Positions 23,536 to 33,986 are shown, counted from the first letter of the stretch. The stretch is DNA of 64,000 nucleotides from Sorex araneus (GCF_027595985.1 NC_073305.1:117522114-117586113); one strand, 5' to 3'. The notes: generated by a model from the sequence alone, not told the origin. Translations and numbers: made by a program.

Positions 23536-24597
23536 TTACAGTAGCCCCTTTAGACCTTCTTTCAAGATTGGTTTTGAGTCTATGAAGGACCTGAGCTGTT
23601 GTTTATCCGAGAAGTAGTGTATGGTTCCTTCGAGTTTGAGTGAGAGTTTAGCCGGATAAAGTATTCTTGGTGAGGCATTCATTTCGTTGAGTTTTTTCAC
23701 TATGTCCCACCATTGTCTTCGGGCTCGGAGGGTTTCTTCTGACAGATCGGCCGTAAATCTGAGGGGTGTTCCTTTGTATGTGATTTCCCTCTTTGACCTT
23801 GCTACTTGTAGAATTGTGTCTCTATCTACAGCATCCGCCATTCTGACTATGATATGCCTTGGAGTCTTTTTATTTGGGTCTCTTTTTGCTGGCACTCTTC
23901 GGACTTCTTGTATCTGGACGCCTGCCTTCTCCAGCTCTGGGAATTTCTTAGCGATGATGTCTTTGACTATGTTTTTTTCATTGGGGTTACTTCCCTGTGG
24001 TTCTGGTACTCCAATGATTCTTATGTTGTTCCTCTTGAAGTCATCCCCCAGGGCTCTGATTCGCTCTATAGCCATTTTGAGGTCTTTGGCCATGATTTGT
24101 TGCTGTCTGTAAGCTTTCTGCAGCTCATCCTCAAGCTCGCTGATTCTGTCTTCGGCTGTAGTCATTCTGCTGTTGAGGGCATCTAGTGATATTTTTATTT
24201 CATCTACCGATTGCTTTATTTGTGAGACTTCGGTTCGAAGGTTTGAAATTTCTGCTCTCATTTCTGCTCTCATTTCTTCCTGTATTTTCTTGGTAGACCG
24301 TTCCAGCGCTTGATTCATCTCCTCCCTTAATTTATTGGATGTCTGTTCCATAGTTGCTTGGAGTAGGTCGACTCTCCTCCATATTTCCTCTCTGAATTGT
24401 TTATCTGAGAGGTCGTAGATGTTGGGAGACTCTTTTGAGGTTTCTAGTATCTTTTCTTCTCCCTCTCTTGGTGGAGGGGATTTTCGCTGTTTCTTCATAT
24501 TGTCACGGAAGTGCAGAGTTGGAACCTTGTAGTTCTTTATTCCTCTTCCTTTTGTGGGAAGAAGGGGCTCCGATTGTGCTAAACTTCCCTTATTCAC
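23536..24597 (-). CDS. L1 ORF1p: RNA-binding trimeric chaperone
   Basis: Intact 353-residue open frame. ORF1p coats L1 RNA and forms trimers needed for retrotransposition. Visible parts: a basic, low-complexity N-terminus; a long heptad-rich coiled coil at about 65-185 (MTTAEDRISELEDELQ); an RRM-like domain starting at NNIRIIGVPE (190-199); and the C-terminal domain with ITYKGTPLRFTADLSEETL (272-290). The first ATG gives a 33-residue extension (MNKGSLAQSEPL..) before MKKQRKSPPPRE. The older copy's ORF1 begins near this second point, so M34 may be the real start (320 residues). It would be expressed from the 5' UTR just upstream together with ORF2. Confidence 0.95.
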   Translation of the reverse strand: MNKGSLAQSEPLLPTKGRGIKNYKVPTLHFRDNMKKQRKSPPPREGEEKILETSKESPNIYDLSDKQFREEIWRRVDLLQATMEQTSNKLREEMNQALERSTKKIQEEMRAEMRAEISNLRTEVSQIKQSVDEIKISLDALNSRMTTAEDRISELEDELQKAYRQQQIMAKDLKMAIERIRALGDDFKRNNIRIIGVPEPQGSNPNEKNIVKDIIAKKFPELEKAGVQIQEVRRVPAKRDPNKKTPRHIIVRMADAVDRDTILQVARSKREITYKGTPLRFTADLSEETLRARRQWWDIVKKLNEMNASPRILYPAKLSLKLEGTIHYFSDKQQLRSFIDSKPILKEGLKGLL

Positions 24598-24816
24598 TGA
24601 TAGCTTTTATAGTGTCAGCCTAAGCTAATGGGTATTTTGCGTAAATGTTTGAGATCGCAAAAGTGAGTTTTCAAAGGAATACACAGTACGGATTGAGCTG
24701 AGGTAGCTAAGAATAACTGCGGCCGCGTTAGCGTTGGCCGCTCCGGAAAGAAGCCACGCCCACTTTTTAGGCCACGCCCCCTGAGATGAGGACACGCCCC
24801 TAAGCAGCAGAGTGGG

Positions 24817-24914
24817 GATTGGTCAGGATCCGACGGCGGCGGCGGACAGGTGCCAGGCAGGGGCTTCAGGAGAAGCCCCGAGCCGCGGCGGGCAGGGGGC
24901 GGGGAGGGGACTTC
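24817..24914 (-). repeat. L1 5' UTR monomer, inner copy (identical segment)
   Basis: A 98-bp segment identical to 24,967-25,064, period 150 bp. Contains a (CGG)n run and ggcggg/gggcgg GC boxes. The remaining about 52 bp of the complete monomer (24,915-24,966) includes ctgcaggatggagatt. Confidence 0.93.
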
Positions 24915-24966
24915 TCCGCGCTGAGGCAGGCTCTCCAAGGGATTGCCTGTTTACCTGCAGGATGGA

Positions 24967-25064
24967 GATTGGTCAGGATCCGACGGCGGCGGCGGACAGG
25001 TGCCAGGCAGGGGCTTCAGGAGAAGCCCCGAGCCGCGGCGGGCAGGGGGCGGGGAGGGGACTTC
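24967..25064 (-). repeat. L1 5' UTR monomer, outer copy (truncated)
   Basis: Identical to the inner copy, and cut by the insertion end one base later at 25,065. Perfect identity supports recent tandem amplification or recent insertion. Confidence 0.93.
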
Positions 25065-25065
25065 C

Positions 25066-25083
25066 GAGATCCTTTACTTTCTT
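25066..25083 (+). repeat. Target-site duplication of young L1 (5' side)
   Basis: Identical 18-bp partner of 19,178-19,195. The older L1 resumes directly after it (agttaggctgattcc), which proves nesting. Confidence 0.95.
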
Positions 25084-27403
25084 AGTTAGGCTGATTCCTA
25101 GGTACTTGATCTTCTGGGGCACAATTGTGAATGGGATTATTTTTTAATGTCACTTTCCTCTGATTCGCTATTTGTGTATAGGAAGGCCATAGATTTTTGG
25201 GTTTTGATTTTATAGCCTGCAACTTTGCTGAACAAGTCTATTGTTTCTAGGAGTTTCTTAGTGGAGGTTTTAGTATTCTCTAGGTATAGAATCATGTCAT
25301 CTAAAATAGTGAAAGCTTAATTTCTTCCTTTCCTATCTGTATACCCTTAATGTCTTTTTCTTACCTAATTGCTATTGCAAGTACTTCCAGTACTATATTG
25401 AACAGAATTAGTGAGAGTGGGCATCCTTATCTTGTCCCTAAAATTAGAGGAAAAGCCCTTAGTGTTTCTCCATTGAGGATAATGCTTGCTATGGGTTTGT
25501 GGTAGATGGCTTCGACTATCTTGAAGAAAGTTCTTTCTAAGCCTATTTTGGTGAGAGTTTTCATCATAAATGGGTGTTGGATCTTGTCAAATGCTTTCTC
25601 TGCATCTATTGAAATGATCATATGGTTTTTGTTTTTACTTTTGTTGATATGATAGATTATGTTAATTGATTTCCGAATGTTAAACCATCCTTGCATGCCC
25701 GGGATGAATCCTACTTGATCGTGATGTATGATTTTTTTTTAATGAGCTGTTGGATTCTATTTGCTAGTATTTTGTTGAGAATCTTCGCATCCGTGTTCAT
25801 CAGGGATATTTTCCTGTAATTTTCTTTGTTAGTGGTATCTTTATTTGCTTTTGGTATTAGGGAGATATGAGCTTCATAGAAACTGGTAGAGTCCCTGTTT
25901 CTTCAGTTTCCTTTAATAACTTGAAGAGAACTGGCAACAGATCCTCTGTATATATTCTGTATATATTTGGAAGAATTCGCTAGTGAATCCATCTGGGCCT
26001 GGGCTTTTGTTTTTGGGAAGACATTTGATAACAGTTTCAATTTCCTTGATATTGATGGGTCTATTCAGGTATTCCAAGTCATTTGATTCAGTTTTGGGAG
26101 ATTGGAGGAATCAAGAAATTTGTCCATTTCTTTTAGGTTCTCTTGTTTCATGGCATAGAGATTTTCAAAGTAGTCTCTGATGATCTTTTGAATTTCATTG
26201 GTTTCTGTTGTGATGCCCCCCTTTTCATTTCTGATTCGGTTTATTAGGGTTCTCTTTCTTTCTTTGTGAGTCTTGCTAGCGGTTTATCAATCTTGTTTAT
26301 TTTCTCAAAGAACCAGCTCTTTGTTTTACTGATCTTTCAGATTGTCTTTTGGGTTTCCATGACGTTAATTTCTGCTCTAAGTTTTATTATTTCTTTCCTT
26401 TAGTCTGGCTTGGGTTCATTTTGCTGGTCCTTTTCTAAGATCTTGAGCTGTGAGGTCAAGCTCTCTATGTACGCCCTTTCCTCCATCCCGAGGAATGCTT
26501 ACAGGGCTATAAATTTTCCCCTTAACACAGCTTTAGCCGTATCCCATAGGTTCTGGTAGCTTGTGTCTTCATTCTCATTTGTCGAATTCGAGGTATCTTT
26601 TGATCTCTTCCTTGATTTCCTTTTTGATCCACTCATTGTTCAATAGGGAGTTGTTTAATTTCCAGGTGTTCGATTTGGTGCTCCGTGTCTGTGTGTGTTT
26701 AGCTTCTATTTCAGTGCATCATGGTCCGAGAAGATGGTTGATACAATTTCTATCTTGCTGATTCTATTGAGGTATGTTTTGTGACCCAGCACATGGTCTA
26801 TTATGGGGAATGTTCCGTGTGCACTGGAGAAGAATGTATATTCTTTCTTTTGGGGGTGTAAAGCCCTGTATAGGTCTATAAGCCCTCTCTCTTCTATTTC
26901 TTCTTTCAGGGCCATTGTTTCCTTGCTTAGTTTTGTTCTTGTCGATCTATCCAGAGGTGATAAGGCGGTGTTGAATTCTCCGACTACTATTGTGGTACAG
27001 TGATGTCCTCCTTAAAATTTGTTAGGAGTTGTTTTAAATATTTAGCTGGTCTCTCATTAGGTGTGTATACATTTAAGAGTGTGATTTCTTCCTGTTGTAC
27101 ATATCCCTTGATGAATAGAAAATGACTGTCACCATCCCTTCTAATCTTTTTCAGCCTGAAATCTATGTCGTCAGATACTAGTATGGCCACCCCAGCTTTT
27201 TTGAGGGAGTTGTTTGCTTGTAGGGTTGTTTTCCATCCTTTGACTTTGAGCCTGTGTTTGCTCTGACAGTTCAGGTGTGTTTCTTGTAGGCAGCAGAAAG
27301 TTGGGTTTAGTTTCCAAATCCATTTTGCTACTCTGTGTCTCTTGATTGGTGCATTTAGCCCATTAACATTGAGAGAGATTATTGTCATGGGATTATGTGC
27401 CAT
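25084..27403 (-). pseudogene. Older L1 ORF2, endonuclease and RT part (broken)
   Basis: Begins at 27,403 with [20 protein letters not shown], the L1 endonuclease start, and QETHLN follows. Frames shift near 26,987 and 26,706. The endonuclease segment ending in FSDHDALK is visible at 26,706-26,915, and the RT segment [17 protein letters not shown] is at 25,427-25,696. Several indels and stops make it non-functional. It is clearly paralogous to the intact ORF2 at 19,675-23,493. Confidence 0.87.
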
Positions 27404-27445
27404 CTTTCTGTGGGTTTGTTGTTCTTGTTAGGGTTTCTCTTTGTC

Positions 27446-28384
27446 TTACAGCAGCCCCTTTAGACCTTCTTTTAGGTTTGGTTTTGAGTCTATGAAGTTC
27501 CTGAGTTGTTGTTTATCTGAGAAATAGTGTATGGTTCCTTCGAGTTTAAGTGAGAGTAATCTTGGTGAGACGTTCATTTCGTTGAGCTTTTTCACTATAT
27601 CCCACCATTGTCTTTGGGCTTGGAGGGTTTCTTCTGATAGGTTTGCTTTAAATCTAAGGGGTGATCCTTTGTATGTGATTTCCTTCTTTGACCTTGCTGC
27701 TTGCAGTATTGTGTCTCTCTCCACAGCATCCATCATTGTGACTATGATATGCCTTGGAGTTTTTTTGTTGGGGTCCCTGTTAGTTGGCACTTTTCGGGCT
27801 CCTTGGATATGGATGCCTGCATTCTCCAGCTCTGGGAATTTCTTAGCAATGATGTCTTTAACTGTGTTTTTTTCATTGGCATTAGTTCCCTGTGCTTCTG
27901 GTACTCCCATGATTCTTATGTTGTTCCTTTTGAGGTCATCCCCTAGGACTCTGATTAGCTCTAGAGCCATTTTGAGGTCTTTTGCCATTATTTGTTGTTT
28001 GTGCAGCTCATCTTCAAGCTCACTGATTCTGTCTTCTGCTGCAGTCATTCTACTGTTGAGGGCTACTACTGAGCTTTTTATTTCATCTACCGATTCCTTT
28101 AATTGTGTGACTTCTGTTCGTAGCTTTGAAACTTCTGCTCTCATTTCTTCCTGTATTTTCTTGGTGGTCTGTTCCAAGGCTGTGTTCATATCCTCCCTTA
28201 GTTTATTGGTTCTCTGTTCCATGGTTGCTTTGATTTCTTTGACCATCTTCACAATTTCTTCTCTGAATTCTTTATCTGAGAGGAGGTTGTATTTGTGGGT
28301 GACCTCTATTGAGGTTTCTGGAATCTCTTCATTTTCTCTTTGTGGTGTGTTTTTTCGATGTTTCTTCATGTTGTTATGGAACAA
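27446..28384 (-). CDS. Older L1 ORF1, still open (312 aa)
   Basis: Reads MFHNNMKKHRKNTPQRENEE, then a coiled coil (MTAAEDRISELEDEL), the RRM start NNIRIMGVPEAQGTN and the C-terminal ITYKGSPLRFKANLSEETL. Compared with the young ORF1 it lacks about 33 N-terminal residues, a few residues in the coiled coil (KAYRQQQ reduced to KQQ) and YPAK near the C-terminus, with many substitutions. The whole frame is uninterrupted even though the adjacent ORF2 is broken. Short length and drift by chance can explain this. Expression is doubtful because the 5' UTR carries a SINE. Confidence 0.8.
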   Translation of the reverse strand: MFHNNMKKHRKNTPQRENEEIPETSIEVTHKYNLLSDKEFREEIVKMVKEIKATMEQRTNKLREDMNTALEQTTKKIQEEMRAEVSKLRTEVTQLKESVDEIKSSVVALNSRMTAAEDRISELEDELHKQQIMAKDLKMALELIRVLGDDLKRNNIRIMGVPEAQGTNANEKNTVKDIIAKKFPELENAGIHIQGARKVPTNRDPNKKTPRHIIVTMMDAVERDTILQAARSKKEITYKGSPLRFKANLSEETLQAQRQWWDIVKKLNEMNVSPRLLSLKLEGTIHYFSDKQQLRNFIDSKPNLKEGLKGLL

Positions 28385-29230
28385 TAGAGGTGAAAGCTCC
28401 CGATTCTATATCACTATTCCTCTTGCTCCAGGAGAGGATTCTAGGTGAGCTAAATCCATAATGGTGGGGGCCGGAGTGATAACACAGGGGGTAGGGCGTT
28501 TGCCTTGCATGCAGCCGACCTAGGTTCGATCACCAGCATCCCATATGTTCCCCCAAGTACTGCTAGGAGTAATTCCTGAGTGCAAAGCTAGGAGCAACCC
28601 CTGAGCATGCTGGGTGTGACCTAAAAAGCAAAAATAAATAAATAAATAAAAAATAAATAAATCGATAATGGCAATCTTTTCCCCCTTCTAGAATAGTTTC
28701 TTACATTACTGCGATCTTCCTAGTTTATGTAGGGCTTCTAGTCAAGACTTGAGGCTATGATCTGTTTATGAGAGCTTTGTGTACCTTCTTGTATTCCTGA
28801 CACTTTTTCTAGGATTAGGATGGGTTAATGGCTTATTGGCATATAGTGATTTAGATGGCCAGCTTATTCTTCGTGTACATAGATCATAGATATGTGTGAC
28901 CTAAGTGTGCAGTATAGGAGAGGGAGAAAAATAACTGAGGCTGCGTTAGCTACCGCTGCTCTGAAATTAGGCCATGCCCCCTTTTGAGGCCACGCTCCCT
29001 GACGTAGAGGACACTTCCCCACCAGCCAATGGGCTGGACCCCAGGATTATCTGGGGAGGGGAGTGGTTGACTAGAATGGCGCGCATAGAGGCAGGCGGCC
29101 CAAAGACCCACCCTGGCCCTGGCAATCCCCCAGGCTGGGTGGAGCCAGCGTGAGAGTTCTTTCAGAGTGGGGGTGAAGAAGAGATCCTGATCTGGAATCG
29201 AAGTTACCTGGCGAAGGGGAGTGGTTGACT
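28385..29230 (-). promoter_or_regulatory. Older L1 5' UTR, split by a SINE, with monomer remnant
   Basis: Aligns by eye with the young L1 leader (ctgaggctgcgttagc and ggccatgccccctttt against the young ctgcggccgcgttagc and ggccacgccccctgag). The motif gagtggttgact occurs at 29,061-29,072 and 29,219-29,230, a period of 158 bp, which suggests a different monomer with its outer copy truncated at the element end. The leader is interrupted at 28,465-28,658 by SINE-A. Confidence 0.7.
28465..28658 (+). mobile_element. SINE-A inserted in older L1 5' UTR
   Basis: Head gggggccggagtgataacaca, B box ggttcgatcacc, full body and (taaa)n tail. The TSD aaatccataatgg (28,452-28,464) and aaatcgataatgg (28,659-28,671) has one mismatch. 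It is younger than the L1 it interrupts. Confidence 0.93.
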
Positions 29231-30211
29231 CTCTTTTCTATTTTTTTTCTTGAAATTACAATACAATCTTATTTTCTCCATATTACAGAGTATGCTGCTT
29301 CTTTCCATTCCTTCTAGAATCTGTTACAAATCAATTCATGATTCTAATGCTTTGGTCTCACCTTTCTGATCTGTAGTAATTTTTGCATATCTCAACAACA
29401 TAAAATATACTTACTTTCTGATCTCTGATGGGAGATCTTAGTTTATTTTCTCCTACTTTTATATACCTACAACATGGGAACTATTAACAACTTCCATGCC
29501 TCTTTATGTTGATGTTCTTTTAATTAAAAAATAATGTTATAAATTCTCTGCTTGTACATCTGCTCTTTCTGTGTGTTTAAACTCAGATGATAAGAAAACT
29601 GACCAAATTCCTTTGCCTTCATGCCTTCATGGAAGAGCACTATGCAACTAACCAAGTTGCTTTCTATTTTCTGTCCTCAACGTTTTTGTCTCATTTCCTC
29701 TCTACTGTAATCAAATAAAATTTTTAAAAACTCTATAGATCATTAAGTTGAACATTAAAGAGAGTTTATATTTAAGAGCTGTGCAATCAGCAGGGTTCAG
29801 TTTGAGAGGAAAGGTATGAAAAGTTAGTAAATTGAATTATTGTGATTCAGTTACTTTGTGTGACCAGATACTCTGGTCGTTCCACCCACTTTTAAATAAA
29901 GTGTTCAGTATAACTTTTTACTTATCCAAAAACATAACAACTCTAGACTTATTAGAATTTTTTCCCTTAATGTAACTCTCAAGAGACTTAGTCTGTGTAT
30001 AAGACTTTATGAATTCAGCACAGGAAATGATTATTAGAGGGCCAAAATTGTGAGGGATGGGAATAGGATTAAATTCAGTACAACTCAGACTATGTTATGG
30101 TTAAGTATTTAATGTCAAGCCCAGGGCACTATGCCCACATGAGAGACACACTTACCTTTGGCATTTTAAATTGTTTTTATTATTTAAATTTTAATTCAAT
30201 TTAATTTAATT
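29231..30211. other. Unique AT-rich DNA
   Basis: No gene or recognised repeat. A (TTTA/AATT)n low-complexity run at 30,190-30,243 leads into the next SINE's tail. Confidence 0.45.
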
Positions 30212-30413
30212 AATTTTTATTTATTTATTTATTTATTTATTTATTTCCTTTTTGGGTCACACCTGGTGAAGCACAGGGGTTATTCCTGGCTCTGCACTCA
30301 GGAATTACTCCTGGCAATACTCATGGGAATATATGGGATACTGGGAATCAAACCTGGTTTGACCACATGAAAGGCAAACTCCCTACCTGCTATGCTATCA
30401 CTTTAGCCTCTAA
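30212..30413 (-). mobile_element. SINE-A with long (TTTA)n tail
   Basis: (ttta)n tail, then ctttttgggtcacacctgg, the body, B box complement gaatcaaacctgg and head complement gctatcactttagcctc. No clear TSD because the flanks are AT-repetitive. Confidence 0.88.
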
Positions 30414-30629
30414 TTTAATCTTTTGGACAGGTCAAAAGAGAGTTTTATTGATATAGCTTTATTGGCAACAAGCTAGCATGCTGGAACATGTCCTCAAGGC
30501 AGCCATATTTATTTGGATTTGTAAGTTCAAAACCAATTCTTCAATTTTCTATTTGCCACAAGTTACTGCCTTTGGAACCTCCTTATTTCTTACATCTGTT
30601 CTTATTCTGGTATGAAATTCTTGACTGAA

Positions 30630-31915
30630 ATGCCTGTTTGTGTAATCTCCAGGTGACTAGGAAAATCCCAAGGCTCTTTCTCACAGCCTGCATTCGGTGG
30701 TCTCGGGCCACTTCCCCACCCTGGATGGCTATTGCCATGGGCTGATGAAGGAGGAAACGAGGGCCAGGCTGGTTGGTGATAAGTTGCCATTTATTCCATT
30801 CTCCCCATGCTCCTGTTCCAATCTCACTAAGTCCCTCATTCCCATATCCTCCTGTCCCCTCTCTAGTCTCTTAGACTAGCCACTCTGGTCTCTAGTCTCT
30901 CACCAACTCCCCTGCATTAGGGGTTGCAAAATTAACATATCAAAGTCCTTCCTGATTGCTGATCACGCTAAAGGGCAAAATGTCACTCAGGGGTTTTTCT
31001 CCTTTCCTTAGTCCAATAACTAATTTAACAACCTAACTAGCATCTTAATTCTACTTCTTAATATTAGTTATTTTGTATGGACACAGCAAGATATACATTA
31101 AGCTTGTAGGGTGTCTCTCCTGGGAACATCTCGCTATAGATCCCAGACCACAGTGCTTAGGCCAGATTAATTTTTCCTAACCCTAGCAGGGTCCTAATCC
31201 AATTGTTACTTTTTGAATCATGAGAGAATTTGTCCATGACCATGCTCTTAGTTTATAGTTAAGTATTATGGCGCTTTGGCCTGGTCCATTTTGATGCCAG
31301 GGTAGGTCACAGGGTAGCCAGGGTAGCCCTTGGTTCATCTAGTCCCTTGTTGGGATTCTGCTTTGGGGGTGCTAGAAAGTAAGGCAAATGAGATTTATAT
31401 CGAGAGAACAGATGCCCACGAGTGAATATCATTTGGAGTCAGTTAACTTCCAAGTTACAAAAGCTTAGCATTAACCATCTTCTTATGTCTATACAAAAAA
31501 GACACTGTTCTGAATTAACTATGCAAGGGACTTAAGAAGAAGAGAAATGCAGTATTTACAAGTTAACAGAGTCTGATTAGGAGATAAAGGTGATTGACTG
31601 GTTGGGGAAGCATAGCACAAATAAAGAAGTTACAAATAAACACAGGGGAATGGGAGCACTGTGATGGGAGTAACCCAGTAAACCTAAACTCCCTGTGGCA
31701 AGGCAGAAAGAACAAACCAATGTTATCCTACAACTGTTGATGATGGTGATTTTAGTTCCTCTCCACTCTGTTGCCCATAGTGCTGGGTCCCTATGGGTAT
31801 AGACACCTTTTCAGGGTTAATCTAAGATTTATCTTGGTTTTCTGGGTTTAAGAACCAGAAAAAGACAGTAGCAATTCAAAAATAGAGTTTTCTTTTCCCT
31901 CTCAACTTCAAAAAA
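30630..31915 (-). mobile_element. Unassigned LTR-like repeat, minus copy (about 1.3 kb)
   Basis: Its complement aligns in order with 36,265-37,608. Shared blocks include GCCTGGCCC..CAACCAGCC, GCCAAAGCGCCA, CACCCCCAAAGCAG, TTAATCTGGCCTAAGCACTG, TTTTGTATAGACATAAGAAG and GACTCTGTTAACTTGTAA. Near its downstream end a minus-strand AATAAA (complement tttattcc near 30,790) precedes about 150 bp, as in the R-U5 part of an LTR. No long ORF. Family not recognised. Confidence 0.6.
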
Positions 31916-32145
31916 GTCATGTAAAAAACGTATTCTTTGCAGAATATTTTTTGTAAATTTGATATTCGTGTGGACTTCATTGAACCTAGGAGACATTTGG
32001 TTTCTTTATGCACAATGTTTGATAACCTGTTTTAAAATAATATATTAAAAAAACATTTTGAACACACTTGCTACAAAATCCTCTGATAGTACTACAAAGT
32101 ACATTATATATTACATTCTATGAGATAACTCCACATATAATAAAA

Positions 32146-32322
32146 TGGTAGTGGAACAGAGGAATAGTACAGGACATAAGACACATGCCTTATAAGCAAT
32201 CTACCCTATTTCAATCCATTCCCTGCAACCAGATATGGCCCCCCAAGGTCCCTCAGCTCAGAGCTAGAAGTAAGCCCTGAATACCGCTGAATATGTTCCC
32301 CAAACTCCTCCCCAAATAGTAC
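32146..32322 (+). mobile_element. SINE-A, degenerate
   Basis: Weak head (ggaacagaggaatagtacagg), B box remnant (ttcaatccattccc), body gcagctcagagctagaagtaa-like and cttgaataccgctg. Heavily diverged. Confidence 0.6.
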
Positions 32323-32475
32323 AGTGATACAATATGCCTGGCATCATTTAATTTTGTTTTTAACTATCATATAATCTTTAAAATAACATTTTAAAGTGTG
32401 TCCTTTGTTGTCATTATAATAATTTTTATTTTATTCTAGTAGGAACTATAAAAAGTATGGGATGGGGGGTGTTGG

Positions 32476-32629
32476 GATCACACACAATATACTCAGGAGC
32501 TACTCCTCTCTCGATGTTGTTGTATTATCTTTGGCAGTGCTTGGAGGACCATGTGGTGCAAATCATCATACCCAGGGTTCCTGTGTGGACAGCAAACACT
32601 TAACCTGTGGAGCTATCTCTCTGTCCCCA
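32476..32629 (-). mobile_element. SINE-A, degenerate
   Basis: Complement of the SINE-A body (ctcaggagctactcct, gcagtgcttggaggaccatg) and head end (gagctatctctctgtcccc). Confidence 0.65.
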
Positions 32630-32874
32630 AATACAGTTTTAAAGATCAAATTATTCTAAGAAGATAAAGAGTATGGAATATTTGCAAGATTTCACACACA
32701 TGATTTAGAACATTGCAAGAAACAATCAAGTCTGTTTTTAAAGCATGTCACAGGGTATAATTAACATGATTATCACATATAGTTTGCATAAAGTAGGTGT
32801 CAAAGATTATTTATACATTGTATTTGGCTTTGGTTATCTCATAGAATTCTTTCAGTCTTTAATTGTAGATAGTT

Positions 32875-33037
32875 TTTTTTCTTTCTTTTTTTTGTTTTTG
32901 GATCACACCTGGCGATGCTCAGGGGTTACTCTTGGCTCTGCACTCAGGAATTACTCCTGGTGGTGTCAGGGGACCATATGGGATGCAGGGAATCGAACCT
33001 GAGTCAGTCACGTGCAAGGCAAAAGCGCTCCAGCCCC
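32875..33037 (-). mobile_element. SINE-A copy
   Basis: T tract, ggatcacacctggcgatgctc, B box complement ggaatcgaacctg and head, with about 16 bp of the head deleted (gcaaaagcgctccagcccc). TSD attgtagatagttttt (from 32,862) against attgtagattagttttt (from 33,038). Confidence 0.9.
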
Positions 33038-33111
33038 ATTGTAGATTAGTTTTTAACCTACAATTCAATCCCATTTGACTTCCTCAGTTTTAAGAAGCTA
33101 GGTATTAATTC

Positions 33112-33245
33112 ACGTGGCTGACCCAGGTTCGATTTCCAGCATCCCATATGGTCCCCTAAGCACCGCAAGGGATAGTTCCTGAGTGCAGAGCCAGGAGTAA
33201 TCCCTATAAATTGCCAGGTGTGACCCAAAAAGAAAAAAAAAAAAG
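33112..33245 (+). mobile_element. SINE-A, 5'-truncated
   Basis: Starts inside the head at cacgtggctgacccagg. Has B box ggttcgatttcc, the full body and an A-rich tail (33,229-33,245). Confidence 0.88.
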
Positions 33246-33986
33246 AATTGCTCTCCTCTACTAATTAGGTCTAATTGACTTCTCCAAAATATATTTTATA
33301 TAAAAAAGAGAAAAATTATATTTATTTTTATCGCCTGTATTCAGAATTAGGATTTGGGAACCTCATTATTTTCTATGTGTATTTTTATAATTTATTTATT
33401 TTTAAAAAGTAAGTTTTAGGTTCTCTTTCTTTGTCTCTGACTGAGGGGCAATAAATATGTATGTCTCAATTATTTGCATTTATTACTCTCTTTCAAGCTT
33501 AAGTAGTCACAAACTGGCCAATGCTAGTCTCTGTATACTGATTCCTGTTTTCATCTAACAAAGCTTAATCCTTAATAGTTTTATGACTTCCTGATATAAA
33601 CACACCTCCTAAGTAAATTTTGTATATTTTCTGCCTCAGACCTGGAATCAGCTATATTTTTCTGCAATTTTAATATTTTATTTTCTTGCTGAGCAAGTTA
33701 GTATGTTTTGAATTATATATTTAAAAATTCTTTGTGATGTTTTCTTAAACTTGATATTTACCTATCTCTTCCTTATAGGGTTGTTGTTCTTTCTCTGATT
33801 TACTTACTAGGAAATTATTCTTCATCTGCTCTACTAACTTCATATATTAGTCATATGTACTCATCATTATTCACAACTTACGGTGTTTTCATAATATATA
33901 ATTTTTTGTTGTAGGATATATTAATTCTTTTATTTTATTCTATCTAGTTTTAAGTCATATTTAATATTTAACAAATATTCGCAGAT
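33246..33986. other. AT-rich unassigned DNA
   Basis: No gene, no RNA gene and no recognised repeat. Confidence 0.45.

Larger units (their letters stand above)
19196..25065 (-). mobile_element. Young full-length L1 retrotransposon, both ORFs open
   Basis: 5,870 bp between exact 18-bp TSDs, inserted in the older L1's ORF2. Sense order: 5' UTR with one complete and one partial 150-bp monomer (25,065-24,598), ORF1 (24,597-23,536), a 42-bp spacer, ORF2 (23,493-19,675), 3' UTR (19,674 to about 19,216) and poly(A). Uninterrupted ORFs, all endonuclease and RT catalytic residues, an exact TSD and a long A tract indicate recent insertion and possible retrotransposition competence. Activity is inferred, not shown. 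Confidence 0.95.
24598..25065 (-). promoter_or_regulatory. L1 5' UTR / internal promoter with 150-bp monomers
   Basis: GC- and CpG-rich leader of the young L1. Two monomer units lie at the 5' end, followed by a non-repeated region with paired GGCGTGGC-like motifs (gccacgcccac, gccacgccccc on the plus strand) that could be GC-box/Sp-type sites. A tandem-monomer leader with the outermost unit truncated resembles rodent L1 promoters. Promoter function is inferred from position. Confidence 0.8.
17232..29230 (-). mobile_element. Older near-full-length L1, interrupted by a younger L1 and a SINE
   Basis: One L1 in two blocks: 17,232-19,195 (3' UTR and ORF2 C-terminal part) and 25,084-29,230 (rest of ORF2, ORF1, 5' UTR). 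Removing the inserted young L1 with its TSD copy, and the SINE-A at 28,465-28,658, leaves about 5.9 kb, a normal L1 length. Poly(A) appears as (TTTA)n at 17,232. The 3' UTR is of the type beginning (complement) aatcaccatgtgg, different from the young L1. ORF2 is broken, while ORF1 is still open. The TSD of this older element is not recognisable. Confidence 0.88.

Noticed and set aside
27531..28448. 305-codon plus-strand open frame opposite the older L1 ORF1
   Set aside because: It is the antisense of ORF1 (Ser/Phe/Leu-rich shadow translation). The same happens opposite the young L1 (for example 23,687-24,112), with no independent motif.
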